This document shows, piece by piece, positions 52,194 through 59,927 of a stretch of 64,000 nt of DNA. Made by a program: the position numbers and the translations under genes. The notes under the pieces were generated by a model. The model made no database searches and had not been told where the DNA came from. It was given only the letters and a program-made list of their open reading frames with translations. The DNA comes from Solirubrobacteraceae bacterium (GTDB lineage: Bacteria > Actinomycetota > Thermoleophilia > Solirubrobacterales > Solirubrobacteraceae), in NCBI GenBank assembly GCA_025449845.1, contig JANWIP010000007.1:62001-126000 (forward strand), in the 5' to 3' direction. Numbering within the stretch: the stretch's first letter is position 1; every line of letters starts with the position of its first letter.

Positions 52194-53210
52194 TCATGGC
52201 AGTACCTCCTTCTGCGCCGCGATTGCGGCCCAGTGTGTGAGACGAGCGCAGGCGATATCCACGTATTCGCCCTCGCGCTCGATCCCCAAGAACTGCCGGC
52301 CCTCCAGCACCGCCGCCGCGCCCGTGCTGCCGGAGCCGGTGAATGGGTCGAGCACCAGGCCGCCCGGTGGGGTGATGAGCCCGACCAGCCAGCGCATGAG
52401 CGTCAGCGGCTTCACCGTGGGGTGGATGTTGCGGCGCACCCGCAGGGCGGGGCGGCTGTAGATCAGGTCCCGGCGCAGCGGCAGTTCCTCGCATCCGGCC
52501 TCGCGCTCGGCCTTTGATGCCTTGGCGTTGAAGAACAGGCGACTCGGCAGCAGGTCGGGGCGGACATGGTCGAGCAGTCCGGCCGGGCACCCTTCGGCGC
52601 AATCGGCCTCGGTGCAATCGGGGGCGTGGGAGAGGGTGAGGTTCGCCGGCCAGTAGCCGTTGACCCGTGAGGCTTCGGTGCCGAGCGCCCCCGTGCCCCA
52701 CTCCTGCAGGTTGCGCAGGGTGGTGCCATCCAGGGGCGCCCGCGCCAAGAGGATCGGCTCATACGCCGGTTTGAGCATCGAGGCGAGCCCACCAGGGAGC
52801 TTGTGGGCCTTCGGCGTTCCCTGCGCGTAGACCCACAACAGTTGATCCCTGACCTCCATTCCCCCGTCCTCGACACCCGCCACCAGGCGATGGAAGGTGC
52901 GCGGAGAACCGAACGCGAGCAGGTGCCCGCCTGGCTTGAGCACCCGCCCCACCTCGTTAGCCCACAGGCTCATCCAGCGTTCCAATGCCTCCCCGGCGCT
53001 CAACCGCTCCCCGGCCCGCCTCACCGCCTGGCGGATACCTACTCCGTCCCACCGTTCGCCGGTGATGCCGATCCCATACGGCGGGTCGGTGACAACGGCA
53101 TCGACGCAGGCGTCGGGGAGCGCTCTCAGCACCGCGAGGGCGTCCCCCTCAATGAGCCCCCACGCCTGGGTGTCGTCCTCATAGAGGGCGAGCTTGGCGG
53201 CGGCGCTCAT
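52194..53210 (-). CDS. Site-specific DNA methyltransferase (N4/N6, DPPY type)
   Basis: A 338-residue amino-methyltransferase from ATG 53210 (GGAGGC nearby). Motif IV is VVTDPPYGIGITGERWDG, near the N terminus, and the SAM-binding motif LDPFTGSGSTGAAAVLEGRQFLGIE is near the C terminus, the order of the beta class. A target-recognition-like middle contains a Cys-rich segment (APDCTEADCAEGC) that may bind zinc. No restriction enzyme is encoded beside it, so it is a solitary methylase, possibly for host evasion or transfer control. ATGA overlap with the gene upstream. Confidence 0.92.
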   Translation of the reverse strand: MSAAAKLALYEDDTQAWGLIEGDALAVLRALPDACVDAVVTDPPYGIGITGERWDGVGIRQAVRRAGERLSAGEALERWMSLWANEVGRVLKPGGHLLAFGSPRTFHRLVAGVEDGGMEVRDQLLWVYAQGTPKAHKLPGGLASMLKPAYEPILLARAPLDGTTLRNLQEWGTGALGTEASRVNGYWPANLTLSHAPDCTEADCAEGCPAGLLDHVRPDLLPSRLFFNAKASKAEREAGCEELPLRRDLIYSRPALRVRRNIHPTVKPLTLMRWLVGLITPPGGLVLDPFTGSGSTGAAAVLEGRQFLGIEREGEYVDIACARLTHWAAIAAQKEVLP

Positions 53211-53899
53211 GGCTGCCTCCCGATGGTGCTGGCGTGGGTTGGCTGCCAGTGGGCTGGGCACTGCTGCCGGTCGATCCGCTCGGCCATCGCGTGCGGATTG
53301 CGCCGGGGCCGCGTTCTGGACCCGGCGTGGTTACGCGCGATGTTCGTGCTGTCAGCCGAGGCGAAGGGGTAGCTGCTGCCGGCGAGCTTCAGGCCACGGA
53401 GCAGGTGCAGCCAGACCGGGGCGGAGCCGTCGCCGCAGAGAGCGTCCATCGCCGTGTCCATCCGCTCCCGCCACTGCGCGCCCCCGACGCTTTGGTATCC
53501 CCCGGAGCTGCCGATGCAGACCCGTGGCCAGCGCTCAGCCAAACGCAGCAGCCGTCCTATGGGTTCGTGCATGTGCCACACCGGGGCGCCTCGGTCCCCG
53601 AACGGCCACGCCTGTAGGAGGGCGTCGTTCTCGCGTAGGCTGCCCTCGATCACGTCGGGGATCACCGCCCACGTCGTCTGGAACGCGAGCCAGCGCTCAC
53701 ACCAGCGGTAGTAGCCAGGCCAGTCCGTCGCTCGTCCGGTGCGCCAGCGGGTGTAGGCGCCGCAGTCGAGCATCACCGACTGCCCGATCTCGTGGCAGAC
53801 CCCGACCTGCTGCGGGTTAGCGTAGCTGACGCAGAAGCAGCGCCCGGCGAGCAGGTGCAGCTTCGCGCGGGGCGTGATCGGCGTGCCGTGGTAGTGCAT
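53207..53899 (-). CDS. TGT/DpdA-like transglycosylase-fold protein
   Basis: A 230-residue protein from ATG 53899, sharing one base with the upstream stop (TGATG) and four with the methyltransferase. Segments VMLDCGAYTRWRTGR, TWAVIPDVIEGS, GAPVWHMHEP, CIGSSGGYQSVGG and FASADSTNIARNH follow the pattern of queuine tRNA-ribosyltransferase-like barrels, including phage and element DpdA-type enzymes that insert 7-deazaguanines into DNA; DCGAY and the late ASADST would be the catalytic/binding Asp positions. The assignment is by pattern only. No preQ0 synthesis gene is in the window. Confidence 0.5.
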   Translation of the reverse strand: MHYHGTPITPRAKLHLLAGRCFCVSYANPQQVGVCHEIGQSVMLDCGAYTRWRTGRATDWPGYYRWCERWLAFQTTWAVIPDVIEGSLRENDALLQAWPFGDRGAPVWHMHEPIGRLLRLAERWPRVCIGSSGGYQSVGGAQWRERMDTAMDALCGDGSAPVWLHLLRGLKLAGSSYPFASADSTNIARNHAGSRTRPRRNPHAMAERIDRQQCPAHWQPTHASTIGRQP

Positions 53900-54810
53900 C
53901 ACGACACCGCCCCTGTGCCGGTCAGCAACGTCAGCGCCTCGGCTGTGGTCGAGACCGCGAACAAGCGATGAGCGTCGGCGGGCAGGCGTCCGAGTGTCTT
54001 GCGGACGACCTCCGCGTGGGGCTCGCTCGGGACGATCCAGAGCACGCGCGGGAATACACCACGCGCTGCCTGCTCGGTGCCGGTGCGGTAGTAGTCGTGG
54101 TATCTGCGGGCTTTGGCCTCGATGGTGGTCTGTGCCTCGGTGGCCATGTCCTGCTCGATGAACCACGAGTGGTCGTATTCGCCGATGGCGAGCTTCAGGT
54201 AGGCGTCTGGTTTGAGCGTCAGACGGGCGGTGTAGGCCCCCATGTACGGCCGCCAGCAACCAGGCTCGGGGTCGAAGGCCAAGAGCTCGACCAGCCCTCG
54301 GCGCTCGGCATCCACCAGCGCGACGTAGAGCCCTGCCACGGCGAGGGTGTGCGCGAGGTAGCGCGCCCCCGGAGTGTGCGGCCGGCGAATCCGCCGCTTG
54401 GGTGACCGCTCGGCGTGGAGGAGGTGTTGTCCGGCGCGGCCGAGGGCGAAGGTTGTGCTGGCGCTCCCGGAGCGCTCACCGCCCACTCGGCGCGCAAGCG
54501 GTTGTAACACGTCGAGCCGCACGAGGCGACGCAGGCCCCGCCGTGCCAAGCGTCCGTGGGTTTGCGGGGAGCCCTCGGGCCAGAACAACCGTCCAAGCTG
54601 CGCGCCGCTCATCACGCGGAACTGGCTGACCGTCCGCATCACCTGACGGTCGCGGCTGGTGAGCTGCTGGGAGATGACGGCAAGCTGGCGGGCAGACAAG
54701 CGCCCCTGGGGGTGCTTGTCTTTCGTTGGCGTAAGCGCCCCGGAACCCCCGCCGTTTGGGGTGTTCTGCGCACCTGTACTCGATGCGACCGGACCAGCGA
54801 CCGGACTCAC
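53899..54810 (-). CDS. Replication-relaxation family protein
   Basis: A 303-residue protein from GTG 54810, overlapping the TraD-like stop (GTGA). The winged-helix region SRDRQVMRTVSQFRVMSGAQLGRLFWP and HGRLARRGLRRLVRLDVL, followed by a nuclease-like fold with YLAHTLAVAGLYVALVDAE and LKPDAYLKLAIGEYDHSWFIEQDMATEAQTTIEAKARRYHDYY core, match the replication-relaxation proteins of actinobacterial plasmids and ICEs. Together with the coupling ATPase it suggests a DNA processing role in replication or transfer. Confidence 0.82.
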   Translation of the reverse strand: MSPVAGPVASSTGAQNTPNGGGSGALTPTKDKHPQGRLSARQLAVISQQLTSRDRQVMRTVSQFRVMSGAQLGRLFWPEGSPQTHGRLARRGLRRLVRLDVLQPLARRVGGERSGSASTTFALGRAGQHLLHAERSPKRRIRRPHTPGARYLAHTLAVAGLYVALVDAERRGLVELLAFDPEPGCWRPYMGAYTARLTLKPDAYLKLAIGEYDHSWFIEQDMATEAQTTIEAKARRYHDYYRTGTEQAARGVFPRVLWIVPSEPHAEVVRKTLGRLPADAHRLFAVSTTAEALTLLTGTGAVS

Positions 54811-56987
54811 GGGTGCCTCCGCTGGAAGCCAACCAGATCGTCCTCATCGCCTACCGGGGGTTGCTCCTGGTCGTGGGTTGTTGGCTGGGCCGGGCTGCCA
54901 TAAACCAGCGCCGAGTGGTCGCGGATTCGCTCGGCCTGGCCGGTCTCCGGTGGCAGCGACTCGGTGCGGCCGGTCACGACCGAGACGGCGCTGCCGATCC
55001 CGGTCCCGATGCGAGCGGCGACCTCGAAGCGGCCAAGGGACTGCACGTCCTGTGGCGAGAGTCCGGGAAGCTGGCGGGCCACGCCGGTGGCTTCCTCAGC
55101 CGGCGCACGGAACGTGATGAACGTAGCCGAGTTCCCGAGCACGGCCGACTTGGTTGGCTCAGGGATGCGCCCCAACGTCTGGAGGGCGACGGTCAACCCC
55201 GCGCCGAGCCCCCTGGCCCTCTCAGCGATCAGCTCAAAACTGTTGGGGAGCCCGTTCGTCAGCGTCGCCAACTCGTCCACATACAGGTTGATGAGATGCC
55301 GCTGCTCAGGCGGGAGCACGACCCTGGCCTCGATCGCGCTCCAGACCGCGAACATGACCGCCGAGCCGATCAGCGTACTGGCCTCACCGAGGGCGCCCGG
55401 CGCGAGGGAGACGAGCAGGAACTTGCGTTCGGCGAGCAGCCGGGCGACGTCCAGCTTCGGCTCAGGGTTCGCCAGCACAGCGCGGACCCGTGGGCGGCTC
55501 AGGAGCGCCATCACGCGGGCCATCGGGGCCTGCACCACATCAATCTTGGCTGCCGGCGAGAGCGCTTCGTAGTTCTGCCACGAGCTCTTGAGGAACTCGT
55601 CATCCAGTCGGGCGACGGCAGCGCGGCGGTAGGGCTCATCGGCGAACAGGCGACCCATATCGAGCAGCGTCGCGCCGGGCACCTCGCTCAAAGTGCGGAT
55701 CGCCAACCGGCCATAAGTCTCCGAGCGGATACCCCAATCGGGGAACATCGACTTCAACGTCCGTGTCAGAACATCGGCGCGGGCGTCGGGGTCCCCGCCA
55801 TGCAGCACGTCTATACCGGGCACCGCTCGCGTGTCATCACCGGGGTCCAAGACCACGACCCGATCCGCGTGCGCAGGCTTGACGCGGCGCAGAATCGTCT
55901 CGGTGCCGTCCGCCTTGGGATCGATGGACACCCCGGCATAACCGTGCTCGATATCCGAGAGCACGCAACCCGCGAGCAGAGCGGATTTGCCGACCCCAGA
56001 GGGACCCACGACCGCCATGTGGTGCCGTGCGGCCTGGGCGTCGAGCGCTACCGGGCGCTCTACCCCGCCGCCACTGCGCCCGATGAAGAGTGGCCGTCCC
56101 TCGCGCGGTACACCGGAGGGCACCGGCAGCGCGCGGGCCGCGCCGATCTCAACACCCGGCACCGCCACATCTGCACCCAGCGGCCAGCCGGTCAGCGCGA
56201 GCAACTCCGGCGTGGACAGCCACCCCGAGGTGCGAGTCGTGCGCGGCATTGACGCCAGCGTCCGGTTGTCCCGCGCGCGCGCGATCCGCACGCCCCCGAT
56301 CTGCTTGCGGCTGCGCAGTGTGTTCTCGATATGGGAGGCCAGCTCCCGCGCCCGGCTCGTCTTGGGGGAGCGGATGAGCGCAAGGCCCGAGGCTGCGAAC
56401 CCCGGCAGGCCGGTTTTGCCCCGCCATCGCTTGGCGACCTCCCGCTGGCGCTCATTGGGGTCCTTGGGCTCCCGCCACACCCGAGCGCTTCCCGGCCTCA
56501 GAGCGAGGCGCACGATGACCCGTTCGCCTGGGCGCAAGCCCACCATTCCTGACAGCAGAGCCCGCGATGCCGCCACTGCATTCTCAGTCGAAAGCACGGC
56601 AGGCGTCGAGATGAACAGCCGGGCGGCCAACGTCACCCTCTCATCCGGCGAGGGTAGCGCCTCGGTGATACGCAAGCTCGGGATAACGCCCGTTAACGTT
56701 GATCGCACGGACGCCTGGACCGACGACGGCACCCACAGAAAATGGGCGATGGAGTCCTCACCGGCGACGACCTCGGCCACTAGCTCGGAGGTGTATGGCA
56801 GACCGGCCAAGCCGTCCAGGGCTGTGAGCGCCTGGGAGGGCTCCAGCCCGACAGGGAACCGTAGTCCCAGCCGGACCCGGCTCCGGCGCATCGCCTGGGT
56901 TTGCCGGTAGTCATGCAGAGCGATACCGGTCAGCATGGCCACTCCAGTCCCGCCGGCAGCAATAAGAGTTAGTAATTCACCGTTCAC
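54807..56987 (-). CDS. TraD/VirD4-like type IV secretion coupling ATPase
   Basis: A 726-residue protein from GTG 56987. A single N-terminal membrane segment (LLTLIAAGGTGVAMLTGIAL), Walker A MAVVGPSGVGKSALLAG at about residues 325-341, VSIDPKADGTETIL, Walker B-like NLYVDELATLTNG, and the TraG/VirD4 C-terminal stretch RARGLGAGLTVALQTLGRIP. It would couple DNA to a conjugation channel. The channel genes are not seen, so either they lie to the right of the window or the element borrows another machine. Confidence 0.85.
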   Translation of the reverse strand: MNGELLTLIAAGGTGVAMLTGIALHDYRQTQAMRRSRVRLGLRFPVGLEPSQALTALDGLAGLPYTSELVAEVVAGEDSIAHFLWVPSSVQASVRSTLTGVIPSLRITEALPSPDERVTLAARLFISTPAVLSTENAVAASRALLSGMVGLRPGERVIVRLALRPGSARVWREPKDPNERQREVAKRWRGKTGLPGFAASGLALIRSPKTSRARELASHIENTLRSRKQIGGVRIARARDNRTLASMPRTTRTSGWLSTPELLALTGWPLGADVAVPGVEIGAARALPVPSGVPREGRPLFIGRSGGGVERPVALDAQAARHHMAVVGPSGVGKSALLAGCVLSDIEHGYAGVSIDPKADGTETILRRVKPAHADRVVVLDPGDDTRAVPGIDVLHGGDPDARADVLTRTLKSMFPDWGIRSETYGRLAIRTLSEVPGATLLDMGRLFADEPYRRAAVARLDDEFLKSSWQNYEALSPAAKIDVVQAPMARVMALLSRPRVRAVLANPEPKLDVARLLAERKFLLVSLAPGALGEASTLIGSAVMFAVWSAIEARVVLPPEQRHLINLYVDELATLTNGLPNSFELIAERARGLGAGLTVALQTLGRIPEPTKSAVLGNSATFITFRAPAEEATGVARQLPGLSPQDVQSLGRFEVAARIGTGIGSAVSVVTGRTESLPPETGQAERIRDHSALVYGSPAQPTTHDQEQPPVGDEDDLVGFQRRHP

Positions 56988-57142
56988 TTGGTGCGCCCCT
57001 TGCGCTTAGCCTTGGCTTTCGCCTCGGCTTCTCTGCGCTCGCGTAGCATCCGTTTGGCTTGGAGCCAATACACAAGAGCGAGTTGCTCCGTGTCAATCTC
57101 GCTCTTCCTAATTCCTTTCACCTTGATACGCCGTGTGGCCAT
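56984..57142 (-). CDS. 52-residue basic protein
   Basis: ATG 57142 follows AAGGAGGTAGCCAC. The peptide (MATRRIKVKGIRKSEIDTEQ at the start, ending in a run of Lys/Ala/Arg) is strongly basic and helical. The stop overlaps the TraD-like GTG (GTGA). It resembles short accessory proteins before transfer ATPases; function unknown. Confidence 0.65.
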   Translation of the reverse strand: MATRRIKVKGIRKSEIDTEQLALVYWLQAKRMLRERREAEAKAKAKRKGRTK

Positions 57143-57164
57143 GTGGCTACCTCCTTTCGTCGTG

Positions 57165-57173
57165 TTAGTTCAT
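57165..57173 (-). other. Minimal ORF (ATG AAC TAA) with a ribosome-binding site
   Basis: ATG at 57173-57171, AAC, TAA at 57167-57165, with AAAGGAG seven bases upstream, 22 bases before the 52-residue gene. It may be a relic or a translation-control element for the transfer operon. Confidence 0.3.
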
Positions 57174-57340
57174 ATGCGTTCTCCTTTATTGGTTATCGCG
57201 GTAGTGTCCCTATGACCGTCGCTCATCTGTAGAGGGCGTCAGTGGCGCGAGACACGAAAATCACGATACGCGACGGTTATTAAAAAAACATTAACTTTTC
57301 GATTTTTCACCGTGCTTTTTTTGAGTACCGTCCATGATCT

Positions 57341-57511
57341 TCACCAGCGCCTGGTGGCAGCCCATACGACGCGCAACGCCGCTACGACAACTCCAGCCGT
57401 GACAATGAGGGGAACAGCGGCGTGGGCGAGCTTGGTCAGCGCCGGGGTGGCAGCAGCGAGAACCGCCAATCCCACAAGCACAAGCAGCAGCGCTTGGATG
57501 AGCTTGTTCAC
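57341..57511 (-). CDS. 56-residue two-helix membrane protein
   Basis: GTG 57511 overlaps the stop of the gene upstream (GTGA). Two hydrophobic helices, LIQALLLVLVGLAVLAAATP and VPLIVTAGVVVAALRVVWAA, with a short linker and an Arg-Arg-Trp end. In conjugative elements such small membrane proteins often assist pilus or channel assembly; here this is inference from context. Confidence 0.68.
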   Translation of the reverse strand: MNKLIQALLLVLVGLAVLAAATPALTKLAHAAVPLIVTAGVVVAALRVVWAATRRW

Positions 57512-57792
57512 CGCCCGACCTCGATCTCGCTGCACGTCCCATCAATCACACTATCGCCGCCGATATCGCGGTACTGGCGCTCGGCAGCGAGCAGATCGTG
57601 GATGGCGCGCCGCCTGATGTCTCGGATATCCCGGATGGCGGCGTACCGGGCGTAGTCGATGCGTGCCGTTCGGTGTGCCTTCCACCACAACTCAAAAGGC
57701 TCCGAAAGCCGCAGGAGGCCATAGAGAAGGAAGCCGACTCCGACCACGCCCATATACACCCAGGCCAAGATGCCTACTACCTGATGCACCAT
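57508..57792 (-). CDS. 94-residue membrane protein with cytosolic helix
   Basis: From ATG 57792: one N-terminal membrane helix (VVGILAWVYMGVVGVGFLLY) then a charged helical part (RIDYARYAAIRDIRDIRRRA) and an acidic tail. The start shares bases with the previous stop (TGATG) and the stop overlaps the next start (GTGA). Unknown family; co-expressed with the 101- and 56-residue genes. Confidence 0.68.
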   Translation of the reverse strand: MVHQVVGILAWVYMGVVGVGFLLYGLLRLSEPFELWWKAHRTARIDYARYAAIRDIRDIRRRAIHDLLAAERQYRDIGGDSVIDGTCSEIEVGR

Positions 57793-58097
57793 CAGAGGCT
57801 CCGAGCCATCTTGTCCACCGCGCGGCCAAGCGACATGCAATTTCGCCCATTGATGTAGGCGGCTCGACCGGCGAAGGCGGGGTTTCTGGCGACGAGCAAA
57901 CACTCCAGATCGGTCAGAACGGCACCCGACATCAGCGCCGCCTCGCCGACCTCCTCGATGGCTTCGACTGCGGCGACGCCCCGCGCCGCCAGCACGGAGC
58001 TGGCGGCGCGGTTGAGGGCGATCTCCTTGGCAGCGCGCCGCTCGACCTTGGTCAGGCCGAACACACCGGGCGAGGCTGGAATGGGGTGGTTGGACAT
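57792..58097 (-). CDS. 101-residue protein, unknown
   Basis: First gene of the minus-strand transfer run. ATG 58097 is preceded by GAAAGGAGACCC. Sequence: short N-terminal SNHPIPASPGVFGLTKVERR, then helical AAKEIALNRAASSVLAARGV and a C-terminal part with two Cys. No motif recognised. A promoter is expected in 58098-58173, where TTGTAG-N17-CAATAT reads on the minus strand. Confidence 0.62.
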   Translation of the reverse strand: MSNHPIPASPGVFGLTKVERRAAKEIALNRAASSVLAARGVAAVEAIEEVGEAALMSGAVLTDLECLLVARNPAFAGRAAYINGRNCMSLGRAVDKMARSL

Positions 58098-58173
58098 GGG
58101 TCTCCTTTCGGAAAACGCGGGGTGATTGAAGGTCGATATTGCCGCACGGGTTGATCTACTACAACCCCAATAC

Positions 58174-58230
58174 ATGGGCGAACGTGGGCGGCGTGCGGGC
58201 AGGCGTGGGCAAGCCTGGGCACGCATGGGC
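58174..58230 (+). repeat. Iteron-like array of six TGGGC units at ten-base spacing
   Basis: TGGGC (once CGGGC) recurs with the last base at 58179, 58189, 58200, 58210, 58220 and 58230, that is spacings of 10, 11, 10, 10 and 10. The consensus unit is NTGGGCANGC. It lies between the divergent transfer operon and the Nudix gene. Helical phasing suggests cooperative binding of one protein: an origin iteron set or an operator. Confidence 0.75.
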
Positions 58231-58271
58231 AGCCGCCGGAATCCGTCCGTCGATGCCGTCAAGATACGGCT

Positions 58272-59783
58272 ATGGAGCGGATACCCCGCGCCGGACTGGA
58301 AGCCGAGCTTCGCTTGCTCATCAAGCATCAGGACGGCATTCAGGGGGCTGGAGAACTCGACCTCCCACTTCTCCAGAAGCACCCTGCTGTTATCACGGAG
58401 ATACCTTCCGATGGAGACCTGATGTTTGAGAGCGGTTTGCGTGAGGCGCTATCGAAGGTGCTGGAAAAGCTAGGACGCTCATGGGCAGAAGTTCTTCGTT
58501 GGGAGTTTGGTATTGCCGAGGATTCGGTCGGCTTGTCAGCTTCGGTACGCACAACTGAAGGACTCAAACGGGCACACATTGGTAAGCACGGCTGGCGGCA
58601 TGATTCGCGCGACCCAATGACGGGCAGGCTGGCGCGAACAGCTCAGCGAACCCGCGCCCTTGAGCGAGTGGTGAGGTTGCTTGATGACGTCAAGAAGGCC
58701 AGTACCGACATAGCGACGCCATCGGATGTTGGAGAAGAAGAAGCCAGTTGCACTCATGACGCTGACCGTCCGAGCCTGTCAAAACCACCTCGGTCTATCC
58801 GGATCGGTCGCCTAGAGATTTCCCACGCCATATCCATCGCGTCCTGCGATAAGGAGCAAAGCTCCACTCAGGAGTTACTGTTGGAGTTCGAGAAGGACTT
58901 GCGGCCGGGCCGTGCTGACCCTGACGAGTGGCCGCTGCTTGAGGCGCAACTACTGCCGGTGCTGCAAGAAGAAGCCAGGAAGCGCATTGCGAAGTTCGAG
59001 GACGATCCTGGACTCGATCTCGTTCATGTGGAGCACCGACCTTCAACATCTGGCGGTCCCCACCGCCTCAAGATCGGGGTAGCCGAAACTGGATATTATC
59101 TTTGGGCGGCGACCGCCAACTCCCTTGACCGCGACCTCAGCGGTTTCCCCGATCTAACCAGTCGCCTGGGGCACCCGACGCTCAGGGAGGGATGGAACAG
59201 TGACCCATCGAGTCTTGCGGACTTGACTAGGCAACCGGCCCCGGCCTACATGGGTGTCTGCGTCGTCGTAATCGCAGAGGGACAGATCATAGTGCTCAAG
59301 CGCCAAAGCGAGCATTTCGTCGCCAGCACAGCCAAGTGTGTCCCGGCGCATTTTGTGGGCGAGGGTATGGCACCAAAGGATTTAGATGCCAGCGGGCGGT
59401 ACTCGCCTGAAAAGGCGGCGTGGCGAGGATGCAGAGAGGAGCTGGGAGTTGGGCCTGACTATCTCCAATTCATACCGACCGGAGTCATTGTTGACACCAA
59501 GCGCTGGCAACCGCTCTTCTCCTTCGTCGCGGAATGCAGCCTTACGATCCCAAGACTGGAACGATGTATGAAAAAGGCACGAGACAGGCATGAGACCGCT
59601 CATGGTGAAATCGCTGCCTGCTTGCCCTGGAGTGCAGAGGCCAGCCTCAACTTGCTTACTGGCGATGATCTCACCTTCACGCTAGCCTCAAATCATGCCC
59701 AAGCTGCCCTACTTCACGCCTTGTACTACGCCGATGGGCGAGAGACGGTGGACGATCTTCTCGAAAGCGATACGCCGCCGTAA
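58272..59783 (+). CDS. Nudix-box protein with long unknown N-terminal region
   Basis: A 503-residue protein. The C-terminal third (about residues 325-470) holds a Nudix-like domain: GVCVVVIAEGQIIVLKRQS, then GEGMAPKDLD and EKAAWRGCREELGV (the REELG core is kept; spacing to the first Gly is longer than in the classic box), then FSFVAECSL. The N-terminal 320 residues show no family I recognise; one part (RSWAEVLRWEFGIAEDSVGL) is helical. The ATG at 58272 has no clear ribosome-binding site; ATG 58422 (GGAG nearby) is an alternative. Possibly a nucleotide-sensing or defence protein. Confidence 0.6.
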   Translation: MERIPRAGLEAELRLLIKHQDGIQGAGELDLPLLQKHPAVITEIPSDGDLMFESGLREALSKVLEKLGRSWAEVLRWEFGIAEDSVGLSASVRTTEGLKRAHIGKHGWRHDSRDPMTGRLARTAQRTRALERVVRLLDDVKKASTDIATPSDVGEEEASCTHDADRPSLSKPPRSIRIGRLEISHAISIASCDKEQSSTQELLLEFEKDLRPGRADPDEWPLLEAQLLPVLQEEARKRIAKFEDDPGLDLVHVEHRPSTSGGPHRLKIGVAETGYYLWAATANSLDRDLSGFPDLTSRLGHPTLREGWNSDPSSLADLTRQPAPAYMGVCVVVIAEGQIIVLKRQSEHFVASTAKCVPAHFVGEGMAPKDLDASGRYSPEKAAWRGCREELGVGPDYLQFIPTGVIVDTKRWQPLFSFVAECSLTIPRLERCMKKARDRHETAHGEIAACLPWSAEASLNLLTGDDLTFTLASNHAQAALLHALYYADGRETVDDLLESDTPP

Positions 59784-59795
59784 AGCTCTAGCGTA

Positions 59796-59824
59796 TTGAC
59801 TTTTATCACTATTTATGGTAGTTT
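59796..59824 (+). promoter_or_regulatory. Sigma-70-type promoter
   Basis: TTGACT (59796-59801), 17-base spacer, TAGTTT (59819-59824) in a locally AT-rich stretch. It would start transcription near 59831 and give a leader of about 95 bases before the gene at 59928. Confidence 0.7.
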
Positions 59825-59829
59825 AGTGA

Positions 59830-59927
59830 GCATTGCTTCGTTCTGAATTGTCTCCGGTGCATAGCTCCCAAGTAGGTGGCTGCGCTCCGGAGACCGATAG
59901 GCGGTCTCATAACTCAAGGAGGCCGCA
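59830..59927 (+). promoter_or_regulatory. Structured leader with mutually exclusive hairpins
   Basis: GTCTCCGG (59850-59857) pairs with CCGGAGAC (59887-59894); GAGACCG (59890-59896) pairs with CGGTCTC (59902-59908). The two stems share 59890-59894, so only one can form. The second lies eight bases before the AAGGAGG at 59916-59922. This is the arrangement of a conformational switch or attenuator. Confidence 0.5.
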
